From Thermoproteota archaeon (GTDB lineage: Archaea; Thermoproteota; Thermoprotei_A; Sulfolobales; Ignisphaeraceae), in the NCBI GenBank assembly GCA_030550585.1, contig JAUQPB010000001.1:62001-126000 (forward strand): a stretch of 64,000 nucleotides of DNA. Reading direction: 5' to 3'. Below, in pieces: positions 1 to 9,305 of this stretch; position 1 is the stretch's first letter, and every line of letters begins with the position of its first letter. The position numbers and the translations under genes were made by a program. The notes under the pieces are model-generated. The model had not been told where the DNA came from. It saw only the letters and a list, made by a program, of their open reading frames with translations, and ran no database searches.

Positions 1-975
1 CAATGCATCGCCTATAGCAGCACTCCCAATTTGAAGAGCAAAGCTCAGTCTATATAGAGCAGCTGTATAGTAAGACGATATCACAATGCCTATTGGATTC
101 AAGCCGCCGAGCCATGCAACCATTATGGATGTGAAGCCCATTCCGCTGCCAACAATGCTCCCCTCAACAAGCTTTCTATGGTAGACAAGAATCTCTGCAC
201 CACCGACAAAACCTGCAAAGGCTCCTGATATGCAAAACGCTGCTAGTGCAAGTCTTTTGCTTGATATGCCAGCAAGCTCGACAGCCGCTATGCTAGAGCT
301 TAGGGCTCTTAGCGATATCCCGAATCTTGTTTTGTAGAGCAGTAGATAAACTATGGCAACAAGCACAAAGGCTGTCACAACAATGTACCAAGAGAAGCTG
401 TAGCCTGGTACCACAGGTAGCTTAGATGCATCTGGAATCATATCTGTTGTTGTATAGCCGTAGACCCCCCTGCCTCTCCAAGGGCCTTTGACTAGGTAGC
501 TAGAGAAGTAATAGGCTATATAGTTCATTAGAAGGGTTGTAACAGCCTCGTTAACCCCTAGATAAAGCCTCATAACAGATGGTATGAGCGCCCACAGCAA
601 TCCGATGATTGCTGCAAAAGCGAGGGAGGCTATCGGGGCTATATAATCCATTTTCCCAAGTGGTGTAAACAAGGCTATGTATGTTGCTCCTACAGCCCCC
701 ATCACAAGCTGGCCTTCTGCACCAAGATTCCACAGATTTGCGTTGAACGCTATCGCCAAGCCGAGTGCAATTGGCAGGAAAACAGAGATGTATCTGAAAA
801 CATTTAGATCTAAAAAGCTTTCAAAAGCTGTTCGAAGCGTTTCAGAAAATCCCAATCCTGTGGCAACAGATGTTATGTAGACTGCTATCAAAAACCCTAT
901 GAATGCCGTTAAAAACCTCGTTAAAATGCTTAGACTTGGCGGCAAAACCCTTTTCACAACGACTATTCTAGCCAT
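1..975 (-). CDS. ABC transporter permease, BMP/nucleoside type (partial, runs off the window start)
   Basis: Manual minus-strand translation from ATG at 975 gives a multi-TM protein (MARIVVVKRVLPPSLSILTRFLTAFIG...AFNANLWNLGAEGQLVMGA...); overlaps the ATPase gene start at 968. Confidence 0.85.
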   Translation of the reverse strand, partial: MARIVVVKRVLPPSLSILTRFLTAFIGFLIAVYITSVATGLGFSETLRTAFESFLDLNVFRYISVFLPIALGLAIAFNANLWNLGAEGQLVMGAVGATYIALFTPLGKMDYIAPIASLAFAAIIGLLWALIPSVMRLYLGVNEAVTTLLMNYIAYYFSSYLVKGPWRGRGVYGYTTTDMIPDASKLPVVPGYSFSWYIVVTAFVLVAIVYLLLYKTRFGISLRALSSSIAAVELAGISSKRLALAAFCISGAFAGFVGGAEILVYHRKLVEGSIVGSGMGFTSIMVAWLGGLNPIGIVISSYYTAALYRLSFALQIGSAAIGDAL

Positions 976-2440
976 GCACCATAGCCTTCTCGATTTCACT
1001 TCTAAAACTCTCTAGATTGCCGCCCTCAAAAAGCTTAGCTATTCTACCATCCACCATAACAGCCACCTTATCCGATATCTGAACAGCCTCATCAACATCC
1101 TCTGTGATTAGAAGAACACCACCGCCTGACAGGCTAAACCTCTGTAAAATGTCTAGCACCAAAGCCCTCGACCTCTCATCAAGCATTCTCGTGGGGTTGT
1201 GAGCTACAACAACCTTCGGCATTGTTAGGAGGAGTCTGCTTATAGAGACCTTCTGAACATTTCCACCAGACAATTTAGATACTTGTATAGCTGGATTCTC
1301 AGGAACTATGCCAAGCTTCTTAATAGCGTCTAGAACAACATCCTGGCTCAGCCTCTCCCTAGCATACATCCTCATATTCTCGATTATCGATAGCGTTACT
1401 GCTGTACCCTCTTTGAATGGGTCTTCAGGTATGTATACAAGTCCTTTTCTGGTTCTCTCGCTCGGAGGGCTCTTCGTCACATCAAATCCATCGATCTTTA
1501 CAGAACCGCTTGAAGCTTTTCTGAGACCGGCTATAGCCTCCCCCAGCTCTTTTTCCCCATTCCCAGCAACACCAACAATAGATACAATCTCACCTGCTCT
1601 AACATCAATTGAAAGTCCATCCACAGCTGTTTTCCCGTAGTCGTCGAGAACAACCAGCTTATCGACTGAGAGAACATTTTTAGAATCTTTTGATAGTCTC
1701 TGCAAAAGCTGTCTCGAAACTAGTTTGAGATACTCCTCTGTTCCAAACATTGCATGGCGAAGCTCCGAGGGGTTGGCAGCACCATTGAAAACCCTAGCAA
1801 CTTTTCCACGCCTAAGTACAACAAATCTATTTCCTATCTCAAGCGCCTCCGGTATCTTGTGCGTAATATATATAACCGCTCTATTGTCTGACACAAACCT
1901 TCTTAGAATCTCAAAGAACTTTGTTTTCAGGTCTTGTGGCAGATATGTAGCCGCCTCATCAACTATTAGAAGCCTGGGGTTTATCAGCAAGGCTTTTGCC
2001 AATTCGATGAACTGCTTCTCTGTATAGCTAATGCTAAAAACCTTTTTATGCACATCAATGCCTATGTCAAAACGTTTCAAAAAATCTTCAATCCTTTTGG
2101 CGAGGGTACCCGAAGGCGGTTCTCCGATGAAGAGAGCTATATTCTCTAGAATGCTTAGATCGTCTATTAGCTGCGGCCGCTGGCTTATCATTACAAAACC
2201 TTTTTTCTTGGCATCGAATGGCGATGAAAATCTAGCCTCAGAGCCGTCAACTATTATCTTGCCTCTATCGGGGACATAAACACCGTAGAGAACCTTGGCG
2301 AGAGTCGATTTTCCCGATCCATTCTCTCCGAGAACCACTAGAATCTCATTGAAGAAAATATCTAGTGTCACACCATCTAGAGCAACAACATCACCAAACC
2401 TTTTGTAAAGGTCAACAACTCTTATGAATGTCCTATTCAT
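968..2440 (-). CDS. ABC transporter ATP-binding protein with two ATPase domains (sugar/nucleoside RbsA/YufO-like)
   Basis: Two ABC domains: Walker A GENGSGKSTLAK, second-half LSGGNVQKVSISR signature. Confidence 0.9.
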   Translation of the reverse strand: MNRTFIRVVDLYKRFGDVVALDGVTLDIFFNEILVVLGENGSGKSTLAKVLYGVYVPDRGKIIVDGSEARFSSPFDAKKKGFVMISQRPQLIDDLSILENIALFIGEPPSGTLAKRIEDFLKRFDIGIDVHKKVFSISYTEKQFIELAKALLINPRLLIVDEAATYLPQDLKTKFFEILRRFVSDNRAVIYITHKIPEALEIGNRFVVLRRGKVARVFNGAANPSELRHAMFGTEEYLKLVSRQLLQRLSKDSKNVLSVDKLVVLDDYGKTAVDGLSIDVRAGEIVSIVGVAGNGEKELGEAIAGLRKASSGSVKIDGFDVTKSPPSERTRKGLVYIPEDPFKEGTAVTLSIIENMRMYARERLSQDVVLDAIKKLGIVPENPAIQVSKLSGGNVQKVSISRLLLTMPKVVVAHNPTRMLDERSRALVLDILQRFSLSGGGVLLITEDVDEAVQISDKVAVMVDGRIAKLFEGGNLESFRSEIEKAMVHG

Positions 2441-2507
2441 GTCCCCTTCCTCAACACAAATAATTTGGATGTGAGGATATAAAAAAGGTCATTCATTTCA
2501 TATATGT

Positions 2508-4046
2508 TTATTTGATAGTGCCTTGAAAGGCAACCCACTTAACAAACCAGTCCATGTTCCACAGATCGTCGTGTGTTAGCCTCTCACCAGGCTGCACATT
2601 CACCGGAGCATTGTCTGGCTGTCCTGTGCAGAATCTGGAGTAGTGCATTCCGGCTATGCAGTAGCCTGCTAGAGGTCCTGTGAAGGGGTCGAATACTGGG
2701 GCTATTGTGGCTGCTGGTACGTGGCTAGACCCTGTCGATATATTTGCTAGAACTTCGAGTTGATGTGTTAGAGCAGTTCCTTGTAGAGGCTGTAGGAGTG
2801 GTGCTTCTTTCATCTCATTGTATCTCCTCATAACGAGGTCGTAGACAGATAGTGTCTCGCCTGTTCTAACATCCTTTACCATTATGCTCTTGAGCAGTGG
2901 AACAAACTTTGGATTGATTCTCATAACACTTCCATTTGGATAGACATGTGCTCCCAGATCAACTGCTCCTGTGTTCAGAAGGTACCAGTAGTCAACGTTC
3001 TGGAGGTTGCTGGGGGTGTAGATACCTGCTTTGATCTTAGCCAATATATCGGCGTATATAACCTCCCATCTAACAAGCTGTCCACTTACAACAACGTCTG
3101 GGCCCCACTCATACATTGGGCTATAGTGGCTAAACACATATATCTGCTTGCCCTGCTTGTATAGACTCTCAGCATATTCTACAACAGCTGTTGAGTCCTC
3201 TGTAAATGCAAGCACATCAACATTGAACTGGTTGACGAGAGTCTCTGCAGCAGCCTTGGCCTTGTCCGGGTCGAACCAGGCGCCAATCTCAATAACATAC
3301 ACTGTTATGTTCTTGCCTAACTGCTCGCCAACCTCTTTAGCCCCTATGGCAAAAGCGTTTATGTGCCTAACAACCTCTGGAATTGTGTGCGCCGCAACAT
3401 ACCCTATCTTACCTGTCTTCGTTAGCGCCCCCGCCATCAGACCATTCAAATAGTATATCTGATATAGATCGGCAAAGTATGTGCCCATGTTGGACAGTCT
3501 CTTGTAGCCAGAGCAGTGGAAGAACATCACATTCCTGTACTCCTGTGCCTTCTCATATGTCTGATCCATGAAATCAAAGCTTGTTGTGAATATCACTGTA
3601 TAGCCCTTTCTAACGAGATCGTCTATCACAGCTGGCGACTGCGATGCCTGCACATTCTCAACATATGTTGTTTCGAGCCAATCCTTATAGAGCTCTGCCA
3701 CAACCCTCCTACCAACATCATGCATATAGCTCCATCCAAAATCTCCAACAGGCCCAACATAGATCCATGCAGCTTTGATCTTCTGAGGAACTGTATATGC
3801 AACTCCCTCGGTTTTCGTAACTGTTAATGTTGTTGTAGCTATTTGTTGTATGGGTGTTATTGTGACTGTTTGGACTCGGGGAACACTCTGGTCAGTTCCA
3901 GCTAGATATGTAGTTTGTGTCGCTAGCGATGTGGTTGTTATGGTTATAGTTGTAGCTGGATTTGCTATGTAATATCCTGCTACATAACCAGCTACAATAC
4001 CTATTATCAATAGGACCACTGCTATGATATATGGTGTTTTGGGCAT
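2508..4046 (-). CDS. BMP family (PnrA-like) substrate-binding protein, membrane anchored
   Basis: N-terminal TM, Thr/Ser-rich linker, BMP-like motifs (VGPVGDFGWSYMHDVGRR); adjacent to ATPase and permease. Confidence 0.87.
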   Translation of the reverse strand: MPKTPYIIAVVLLIIGIVAGYVAGYYIANPATTITITTTSLATQTTYLAGTDQSVPRVQTVTITPIQQIATTTLTVTKTEGVAYTVPQKIKAAWIYVGPVGDFGWSYMHDVGRRVVAELYKDWLETTYVENVQASQSPAVIDDLVRKGYTVIFTTSFDFMDQTYEKAQEYRNVMFFHCSGYKRLSNMGTYFADLYQIYYLNGLMAGALTKTGKIGYVAAHTIPEVVRHINAFAIGAKEVGEQLGKNITVYVIEIGAWFDPDKAKAAAETLVNQFNVDVLAFTEDSTAVVEYAESLYKQGKQIYVFSHYSPMYEWGPDVVVSGQLVRWEVIYADILAKIKAGIYTPSNLQNVDYWYLLNTGAVDLGAHVYPNGSVMRINPKFVPLLKSIMVKDVRTGETLSVYDLVMRRYNEMKEAPLLQPLQGTALTHQLEVLANISTGSSHVPAATIAPVFDPFTGPLAGYCIAGMHYSRFCTGQPDNAPVNVQPGERLTHDDLWNMDWFVKWVAFQGTIK

Positions 4047-4173
4047 TTTACATACACCACGCTACACGCTATCCACGTTAGGCTAATAAGCTCTGTGTAC
4101 AACAAATATGTAGCTATATACATAATCTATGTAAAGCGTGTTGAAAATGCTTGGCAACACCTTTGAGAAATGC

Positions 4174-6051
4174 CTAGCGTTGCCTTGGTAAGTAGAGTGC
4201 TTGAACAAACTCTTGCTTGAATAGTGGATGTGCCGAGAGCTCTATATACCTTATACTTTTGGCGAGATCCTCGAACTCTCTCCTTATCTCACTTGATTTT
4301 AGAGCCATTTTGGCACCGCTAATAGCGGTGTTGCCCACGAAAACAAATTTCCTTGCATCTGCCTTTGGCAGTAATCCTATGGCCATAGCGTTCTCAATGT
4401 TTATATGTGTCCCAAACGACCCTGCAATAAATATTTTTTGGAGGTCGTTGGCAGATATGTTGGCGTGTTTAAGCAGTATATTGATACCCGATGCAACAGC
4501 TGCTTTGGCTAGCAGAAACTCGTTTATGTCTTTTCCGCTAACTGTTATGCTCCTCCCCACCCCTGTTTCGTGGCTCCATGCAACAACAAACTTTTTCTTC
4601 CCATTGTCAACAACAATCCTCTTTGTCTTTATATCTTCTCTGAACCTCCCCCTATAGTCTATCAGGTTGTTTCTGTATAGATTGGCTATGAGGTCTATCA
4701 TTGCTGATCCGCATATCCCAATGGGCTTTGCGTTTCCAACAACATTGTACCTAACGTTGTAATCTCCAATGGATCTGTCGAAATATATGAAGACCTGGTC
4801 TATGGCGCCGACAACAGCCCTCATTCCAAACTCTATTGTGGCACCTTCAAACGCTGGTCCAGCAGGTGTTGAACATGCCAATATCTCTCTACCTGTATTA
4901 AAAAGTATTTCGCTATTGGTTCCAATGTCCACTAGGAGACATGGAGCATCACAGTCTCTAAGCCCGACAGCTACTGCATCTGCTAGGGCATCTGACCCTA
5001 CATAGCCTGCTACCACAGGTAGTGCATATACAATGCCCCTCTCATTGATGTTAACACCAATCTCTTTTGCATATAGATACACACCTCTTCTAACAGCTGG
5101 CACATATGGGGATGTGCCGAGGTATCTGGGGTTTATCCCGAGGAAAATGTGGTGCATAGCTGTGTTTCCAGCCACAACAACTTCGTATATTCTATTCCTA
5201 TCTACATTGGCTCTCAAAGACATTTTCTCTATAAGCATGTTTATAGCTGATACAACGAGTTTTTGGAGCTTCTCCAAACCCTCTCTATCTCTGCTAGCAT
5301 AGGCGATTCTAGATATTATGTCTGCTCCGTAGCTTGCCTGGGGGTTTGGCATGGACTCAACAGCTATTGTCTCCCCCTTGACAAGGTCGACGAGATGGGC
5401 AACAATCTTCGATGTGCCGATATCAACGGCAATTCCATAGATGCTGTTTGTTGTGTCTCCAGGCTCTATAGAGAGCACCTTGTTTCTCCATAAAACAACA
5501 GTTACAGACCAGTTCCCAGATCTCAGAGCTTCGGGAGCAATCCTAGCAGCATGCACATCAACGTCGTAGTCCCCCGCCAAAGTCTTTTTGCTGAGCTCAT
5601 CTAGAATCCTATCCAAGTCTGCTGTAACATCGGTTAGAGAAGCCGGGTTGACGGATACAAAAACCTTTTTTACTAGGGGGTTTAGAGGGACTGCCCTCTC
5701 AAAACCGATATCGGCAGAGGCATACCTCTGGACAAGACTTTCGTGGGGAACAGAAACAATGTAGTCTCCATCTACGACTTTAGCCTGGCAAGCAAGTCTA
5801 AAACCCTTTGAGATATCCTCAGAACCTAGAACCCTCTTCTCAGAATCTGTCAGAGGAGATGCAACACCTTTTTCAACAACAATTCTGCATTTGCCACACT
5901 CGCCAATACCACCACAATCAGCTCTTATGGAGATCCCAGCCTCTCTCAAACAATCCAAAAAAGTTTTTGAGGCCGCACATAAAACATCTCTTCCAAGGTT
6001 CTTCACAAATACCCTAGACGCCTTGCCCTCTCCACTCACGGCCAATACCAC
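4174..6051 (-). CDS. [2Fe-2S] ferredoxin / ASKHA-type ATPase (RACo-like, DUF4445 family)
   Basis: N-terminal CGGIGECGKC...LACQ cluster motif, then ASKHA motifs (AVDIGTSKIVAHLVDL, LLVDIGTNSEIL, IAGSFGTHINIENA). Confidence 0.88.
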   Translation of the reverse strand: MVLAVSGEGKASRVFVKNLGRDVLCAASKTFLDCLREAGISIRADCGGIGECGKCRIVVEKGVASPLTDSEKRVLGSEDISKGFRLACQAKVVDGDYIVSVPHESLVQRYASADIGFERAVPLNPLVKKVFVSVNPASLTDVTADLDRILDELSKKTLAGDYDVDVHAARIAPEALRSGNWSVTVVLWRNKVLSIEPGDTTNSIYGIAVDIGTSKIVAHLVDLVKGETIAVESMPNPQASYGADIISRIAYASRDREGLEKLQKLVVSAINMLIEKMSLRANVDRNRIYEVVVAGNTAMHHIFLGINPRYLGTSPYVPAVRRGVYLYAKEIGVNINERGIVYALPVVAGYVGSDALADAVAVGLRDCDAPCLLVDIGTNSEILFNTGREILACSTPAGPAFEGATIEFGMRAVVGAIDQVFIYFDRSIGDYNVRYNVVGNAKPIGICGSAMIDLIANLYRNNLIDYRGRFREDIKTKRIVVDNGKKKFVVAWSHETGVGRSITVSGKDINEFLLAKAAVASGINILLKHANISANDLQKIFIAGSFGTHINIENAMAIGLLPKADARKFVFVGNTAISGAKMALKSSEIRREFEDLAKSIRYIELSAHPLFKQEFVQALYLPRQR

Positions 6052-6192
6052 TCAGACCGCTTTGGACATACCTTTACCATTATGTATTCTGCGTTAATAA
6101 GCGAGTTGTGTATGAACTCTGCAGATACTGTTTCGGTTGAGCCTCATAGGAAATATACTTTGTTACACAGAGATCTTTTCTAGGGGTCTGAA

Positions 6193-6927
6193 ATGAGTGT
6201 TGTCTATGTGCATGCCAAGAGCCTTCCAGAGGCTTGGGAGAAGAGCCTTGTCGAGCTGTCGAGGGTTGGAATAGTCATAGAGACTGAATACAATGAGAGG
6301 TCTATTGATGCCCCAGCCTTCATAGTTGTTGAAGAGCCTTTCTCAGAGCCTAGAGTACATCTAAAGGGCATTGTAGCAGGCTCTCTCAAAGGTCTTCTGG
6401 AATATGTTGACGAGGTTGTCAAGGGAACCCACGACCATCTCGTAGAAAAGTTTGGCTACACATACCACGAAAGGCTCTTCAGCTATAGACTGCCAAACGG
6501 GTTGGTGGTAAACCAGATTGAGAAGGTTATAGAGAAGCTCAGAAAAGCTCCATACACAAGAAGAGCACAGGCAATAACGTGGCAACCTTGGAAAGATTTA
6601 GAGACAGAGCACCCACCATGCCTACAGAGAATGTGGTTCAGAGTTGTAAACGGGAAGCTAGTTATGCATGTCCACATGAGAAGCAACGACGCATTGAAAG
6701 CGGCCTACATGAACATGTACGCATTCACAGAACTACAAAAATATGTTGCAGAGAGGCTTGGAGTGGAGGTGGGGAGATACATACACGTAGCAGACTCGTA
6801 CCACGTATACGAAAGAGACTGGAAATGGTTCAAAACATTTGTGGAACAAATAAACAGCGGAGAATCGAGAAAAAGATGGAAAACAACAGAAGAATACATG
6901 AAAATGATACAAGCAGCAAAACAGTAG
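6193..6927 (+). CDS. thyA: Thymidylate synthase, ThyA family (archaeal)
   Basis: PPCLQRMWFRVVNGKLVMHVHMRSNDALKAAYMNMYAF and HVADSYHVYERD motifs. Confidence 0.85.
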   Translation: MSVVYVHAKSLPEAWEKSLVELSRVGIVIETEYNERSIDAPAFIVVEEPFSEPRVHLKGIVAGSLKGLLEYVDEVVKGTHDHLVEKFGYTYHERLFSYRLPNGLVVNQIEKVIEKLRKAPYTRRAQAITWQPWKDLETEHPPCLQRMWFRVVNGKLVMHVHMRSNDALKAAYMNMYAFTELQKYVAERLGVEVGRYIHVADSYHVYERDWKWFKTFVEQINSGESRKRWKTTEEYMKMIQAAKQ

Positions 6928-7062
6928 CATATCTGCGACTAACAGGTTTGTAAGTGCCACATCAACAATTTATTTAGGTTATGTGAAATATAAGTTGACA
7001 ATGTTTCTTACCAGCTTTTGAACGAAAAGCCATTCTGCAAAATTTACTATCGATTTGTATTA

Positions 7063-8412
7063 CTATGCCAGATTACTTATTATAATCTGTTTTCTTGGGC
7101 CTAGCTGAGATAGTGAGGCAGAAGCTGTTTTAACGGCTTTCTCTGTAGCTGACTCTATATCCGCTCCTCTGAGTAGCATGTATATGAAGACAGCTGAGAA
7201 TATGTCTCCAGCGCCTATAGGGTCTAAGACCTCTGTTTGAGGAGCCTCTATTTTCTTTGGCTCTGTCTGTGGGTAGCTATAGATCTTGGCTCCTCTGCTC
7301 CCCAGTGTTATTATTAGATGTTTAATTCCGTGGTCATAGAATGTTTTTGGGATGTCAAACCCCTTTCTGGAGAACAACTCGGCTTTATCCTCGTTTAGAA
7401 TCACTATTGGACTTTGTCTAAACACTGATAAGACTTCTTCTAGGAAATACTGGATGGCTTCTGCGCTGGGTCTATATACGATGAGCTTCTCCCCACCGAT
7501 TTCTCTGATGAGCTTTACATATAGACTGTTTATCCCCTCTCCCAAGTAAATTGCTTTAGCTTTTCTGCATGCCTCAACCAATTTCTCAGACAATTCTGTT
7601 ACAACTGGTGGTCTACCTCTATCATATCTACATTCAATCTTTATCTTGTCGCCATGAACAATGCTACAAATAGATGGTTCTGCATTCCTATCGAATACGG
7701 ATAAACTTATATCCACTCCTTCTCTAGCAATGCTATAGGCTGATTGAAGTCCTATGACATCTGTTGAAAACCTTGATGCAAAGCCTGTTTTTAGTCCAAG
7801 CCGAGACAGGGTCACAGCGACATTGGCTCCCGACCCTCCGAAGAACGCTTTATAGCCATGGGTTATATACACATCAAGAGCATTTGAGCCGAAAACAATA
7901 ACATCAAAATCTTTGTACCGAGGTTTTGCAAGGAATGTTCTAGCAATATCTGCAATATCTATATAGCTACTTTGGGGGATAGAGAATTTTGATGCAAAAT
8001 TCGTGATTCTCTCTATAAACTCTCTAACTACCTCTGTCAGATATATCTTTACAGTATCTCTATCAAGCTCTTGGGGGTCTCTGAACAGCAGATTGTACCA
8101 TTTGCCGAGTTCAGTAAGTCTATAGCATTTCACCTTAACTCTTCTCTTACCCCTCTCCTCAAATCTATATTCCTCTGAAAGGATATTCAATGAAACAAGC
8201 TTTTTTAGAGTAGCTATAATAGTCTTGTTGGAGTGCATCCTAAAACTTTTCACTATATCGCTTTGGCATAGATCTTCATTCCATTTAAACAGTCTAAGAA
8301 CATCTATAGCTATCTTAGATGAGAAAAGAGTTGATAGAAACAAAGCCCTCTTATCCACATCTATCGGCATAAAGACTATGAAAGGCCAAAAACTGTTCTC
8401 TTTATTGCTCAT
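7063..8412 (-). CDS. N-terminal winged-HTH fused to PfkB-family carbohydrate/nucleoside kinase
   Basis: HTH-like first ~130 aa (SDIVKSFRMHSNKTIIATLKKLVSLNIL), then PfkB motifs GGSGANVAVTLSRLG and DPIGAGDIFSA. Confidence 0.85.
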   Translation of the reverse strand: MSNKENSFWPFIVFMPIDVDKRALFLSTLFSSKIAIDVLRLFKWNEDLCQSDIVKSFRMHSNKTIIATLKKLVSLNILSEEYRFEERGKRRVKVKCYRLTELGKWYNLLFRDPQELDRDTVKIYLTEVVREFIERITNFASKFSIPQSSYIDIADIARTFLAKPRYKDFDVIVFGSNALDVYITHGYKAFFGGSGANVAVTLSRLGLKTGFASRFSTDVIGLQSAYSIAREGVDISLSVFDRNAEPSICSIVHGDKIKIECRYDRGRPPVVTELSEKLVEACRKAKAIYLGEGINSLYVKLIREIGGEKLIVYRPSAEAIQYFLEEVLSVFRQSPIVILNEDKAELFSRKGFDIPKTFYDHGIKHLIITLGSRGAKIYSYPQTEPKKIEAPQTEVLDPIGAGDIFSAVFIYMLLRGADIESATEKAVKTASASLSQLGPRKQIIISNLA

Positions 8413-8464
8413 GATCCGCCCCTCGCTGTGTAGTTTTCTTGCACAGCAAAGCTTAAAGTTTTCT

Positions 8465-8482
8465 TGTGTAGCATGCTACACA
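8465..8482. promoter_or_regulatory. Perfect 18-bp palindrome between HTH-PfkB and ECF genes (candidate operator)
   Basis: TGTGTAGCATGCTACACA; second GCTGTG(8425-8430)...CACAGC(8442-8447) inverted repeat and duplicated AGTTTTCTTG (8432-8441, 8457-8466). Confidence 0.65.
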
Positions 8483-8492
8483 GGGAAAAAGA

Positions 8493-9299
8493 ATGTCGTT
8501 GAAAGAAGGTTTAGGTGCGAGATATAGGGCATCGCTTATAGCGGCCTTTGCAGGTATTGGCGCTGCGGTATACTACATATTGTTGTGGCTACCAGGCATA
8601 CCTGTAATTGGGTTGCCAAATATAAAGATGGAGATTGGTGCTTCACTATCACCTGTATTCGGAATTGTTCTAGGGCCTTACATAGGGTTTTTGGCTGTAC
8701 TCATAGGGAATGCTATAAAGACCTTTGTTCCTACGCCAAACATTTATGGGATTCCATTTTTGCTTGCAGCACCCCTATCAGCTTTTGGTGCTGGAATGCT
8801 TGTGAAGAAGAGGTGGGCTGAGGTATCCATAGTCATGCTAGCAATGCTTATAGCAGCAATGTTTGCACCGCCATTCTATCCTGTGACGGAGTATTGGTAC
8901 GTATATCTAGTGGCATTTTACGACAAAATTGCTGCATTAATTCTCACACCAATCTTAATGATAATTGTGAATAGGATTAGCAAAAAGCAAAACACATTCC
9001 TATTTTACATAGCTCTATACATTACGATGTTCATTAGTAGAGAGCTTGACAAGGCGTTTGGCTGCTTTGTATTTGCACTACCACAAGTGTATAGAGATAT
9101 ATTTGGCATCACCAAAGTCTCTAAAGTGAGGAGCCTGTATCTTGTGAGCCCAATGTTCTACCTAGTGGAGTATATCCTAGAGGCTATAGTGGCGTTCGCC
9201 GTGGCCATACCGCTTATAAAGGCTCTAACTAGAGTGCCAGGACTATCCGAAATTCTGCACATAAGGTATTTGAGGGAGTGGCAAGGCAGTAGAAAGTGA
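8493..9299 (+). CDS. ECF transporter substrate-specific (S) component
   Basis: Multi-TM protein immediately upstream of ECF ATPase and T component. Confidence 0.78.
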   Translation: MSLKEGLGARYRASLIAAFAGIGAAVYYILLWLPGIPVIGLPNIKMEIGASLSPVFGIVLGPYIGFLAVLIGNAIKTFVPTPNIYGIPFLLAAPLSAFGAGMLVKKRWAEVSIVMLAMLIAAMFAPPFYPVTEYWYVYLVAFYDKIAALILTPILMIIVNRISKKQNTFLFYIALYITMFISRELDKAFGCFVFALPQVYRDIFGITKVSKVRSLYLVSPMFYLVEYILEAIVAFAVAIPLIKALTRVPGLSEILHIRYLREWQGSRK

Positions 9300-9305
9300 T
9301 AGGGT

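Noticed and set aside
6579-6953. 124-aa plus ORF overlapping thymidylate synthase
   Set aside because: Alternate frame of thyA with Arg/Glu-rich shadow composition.
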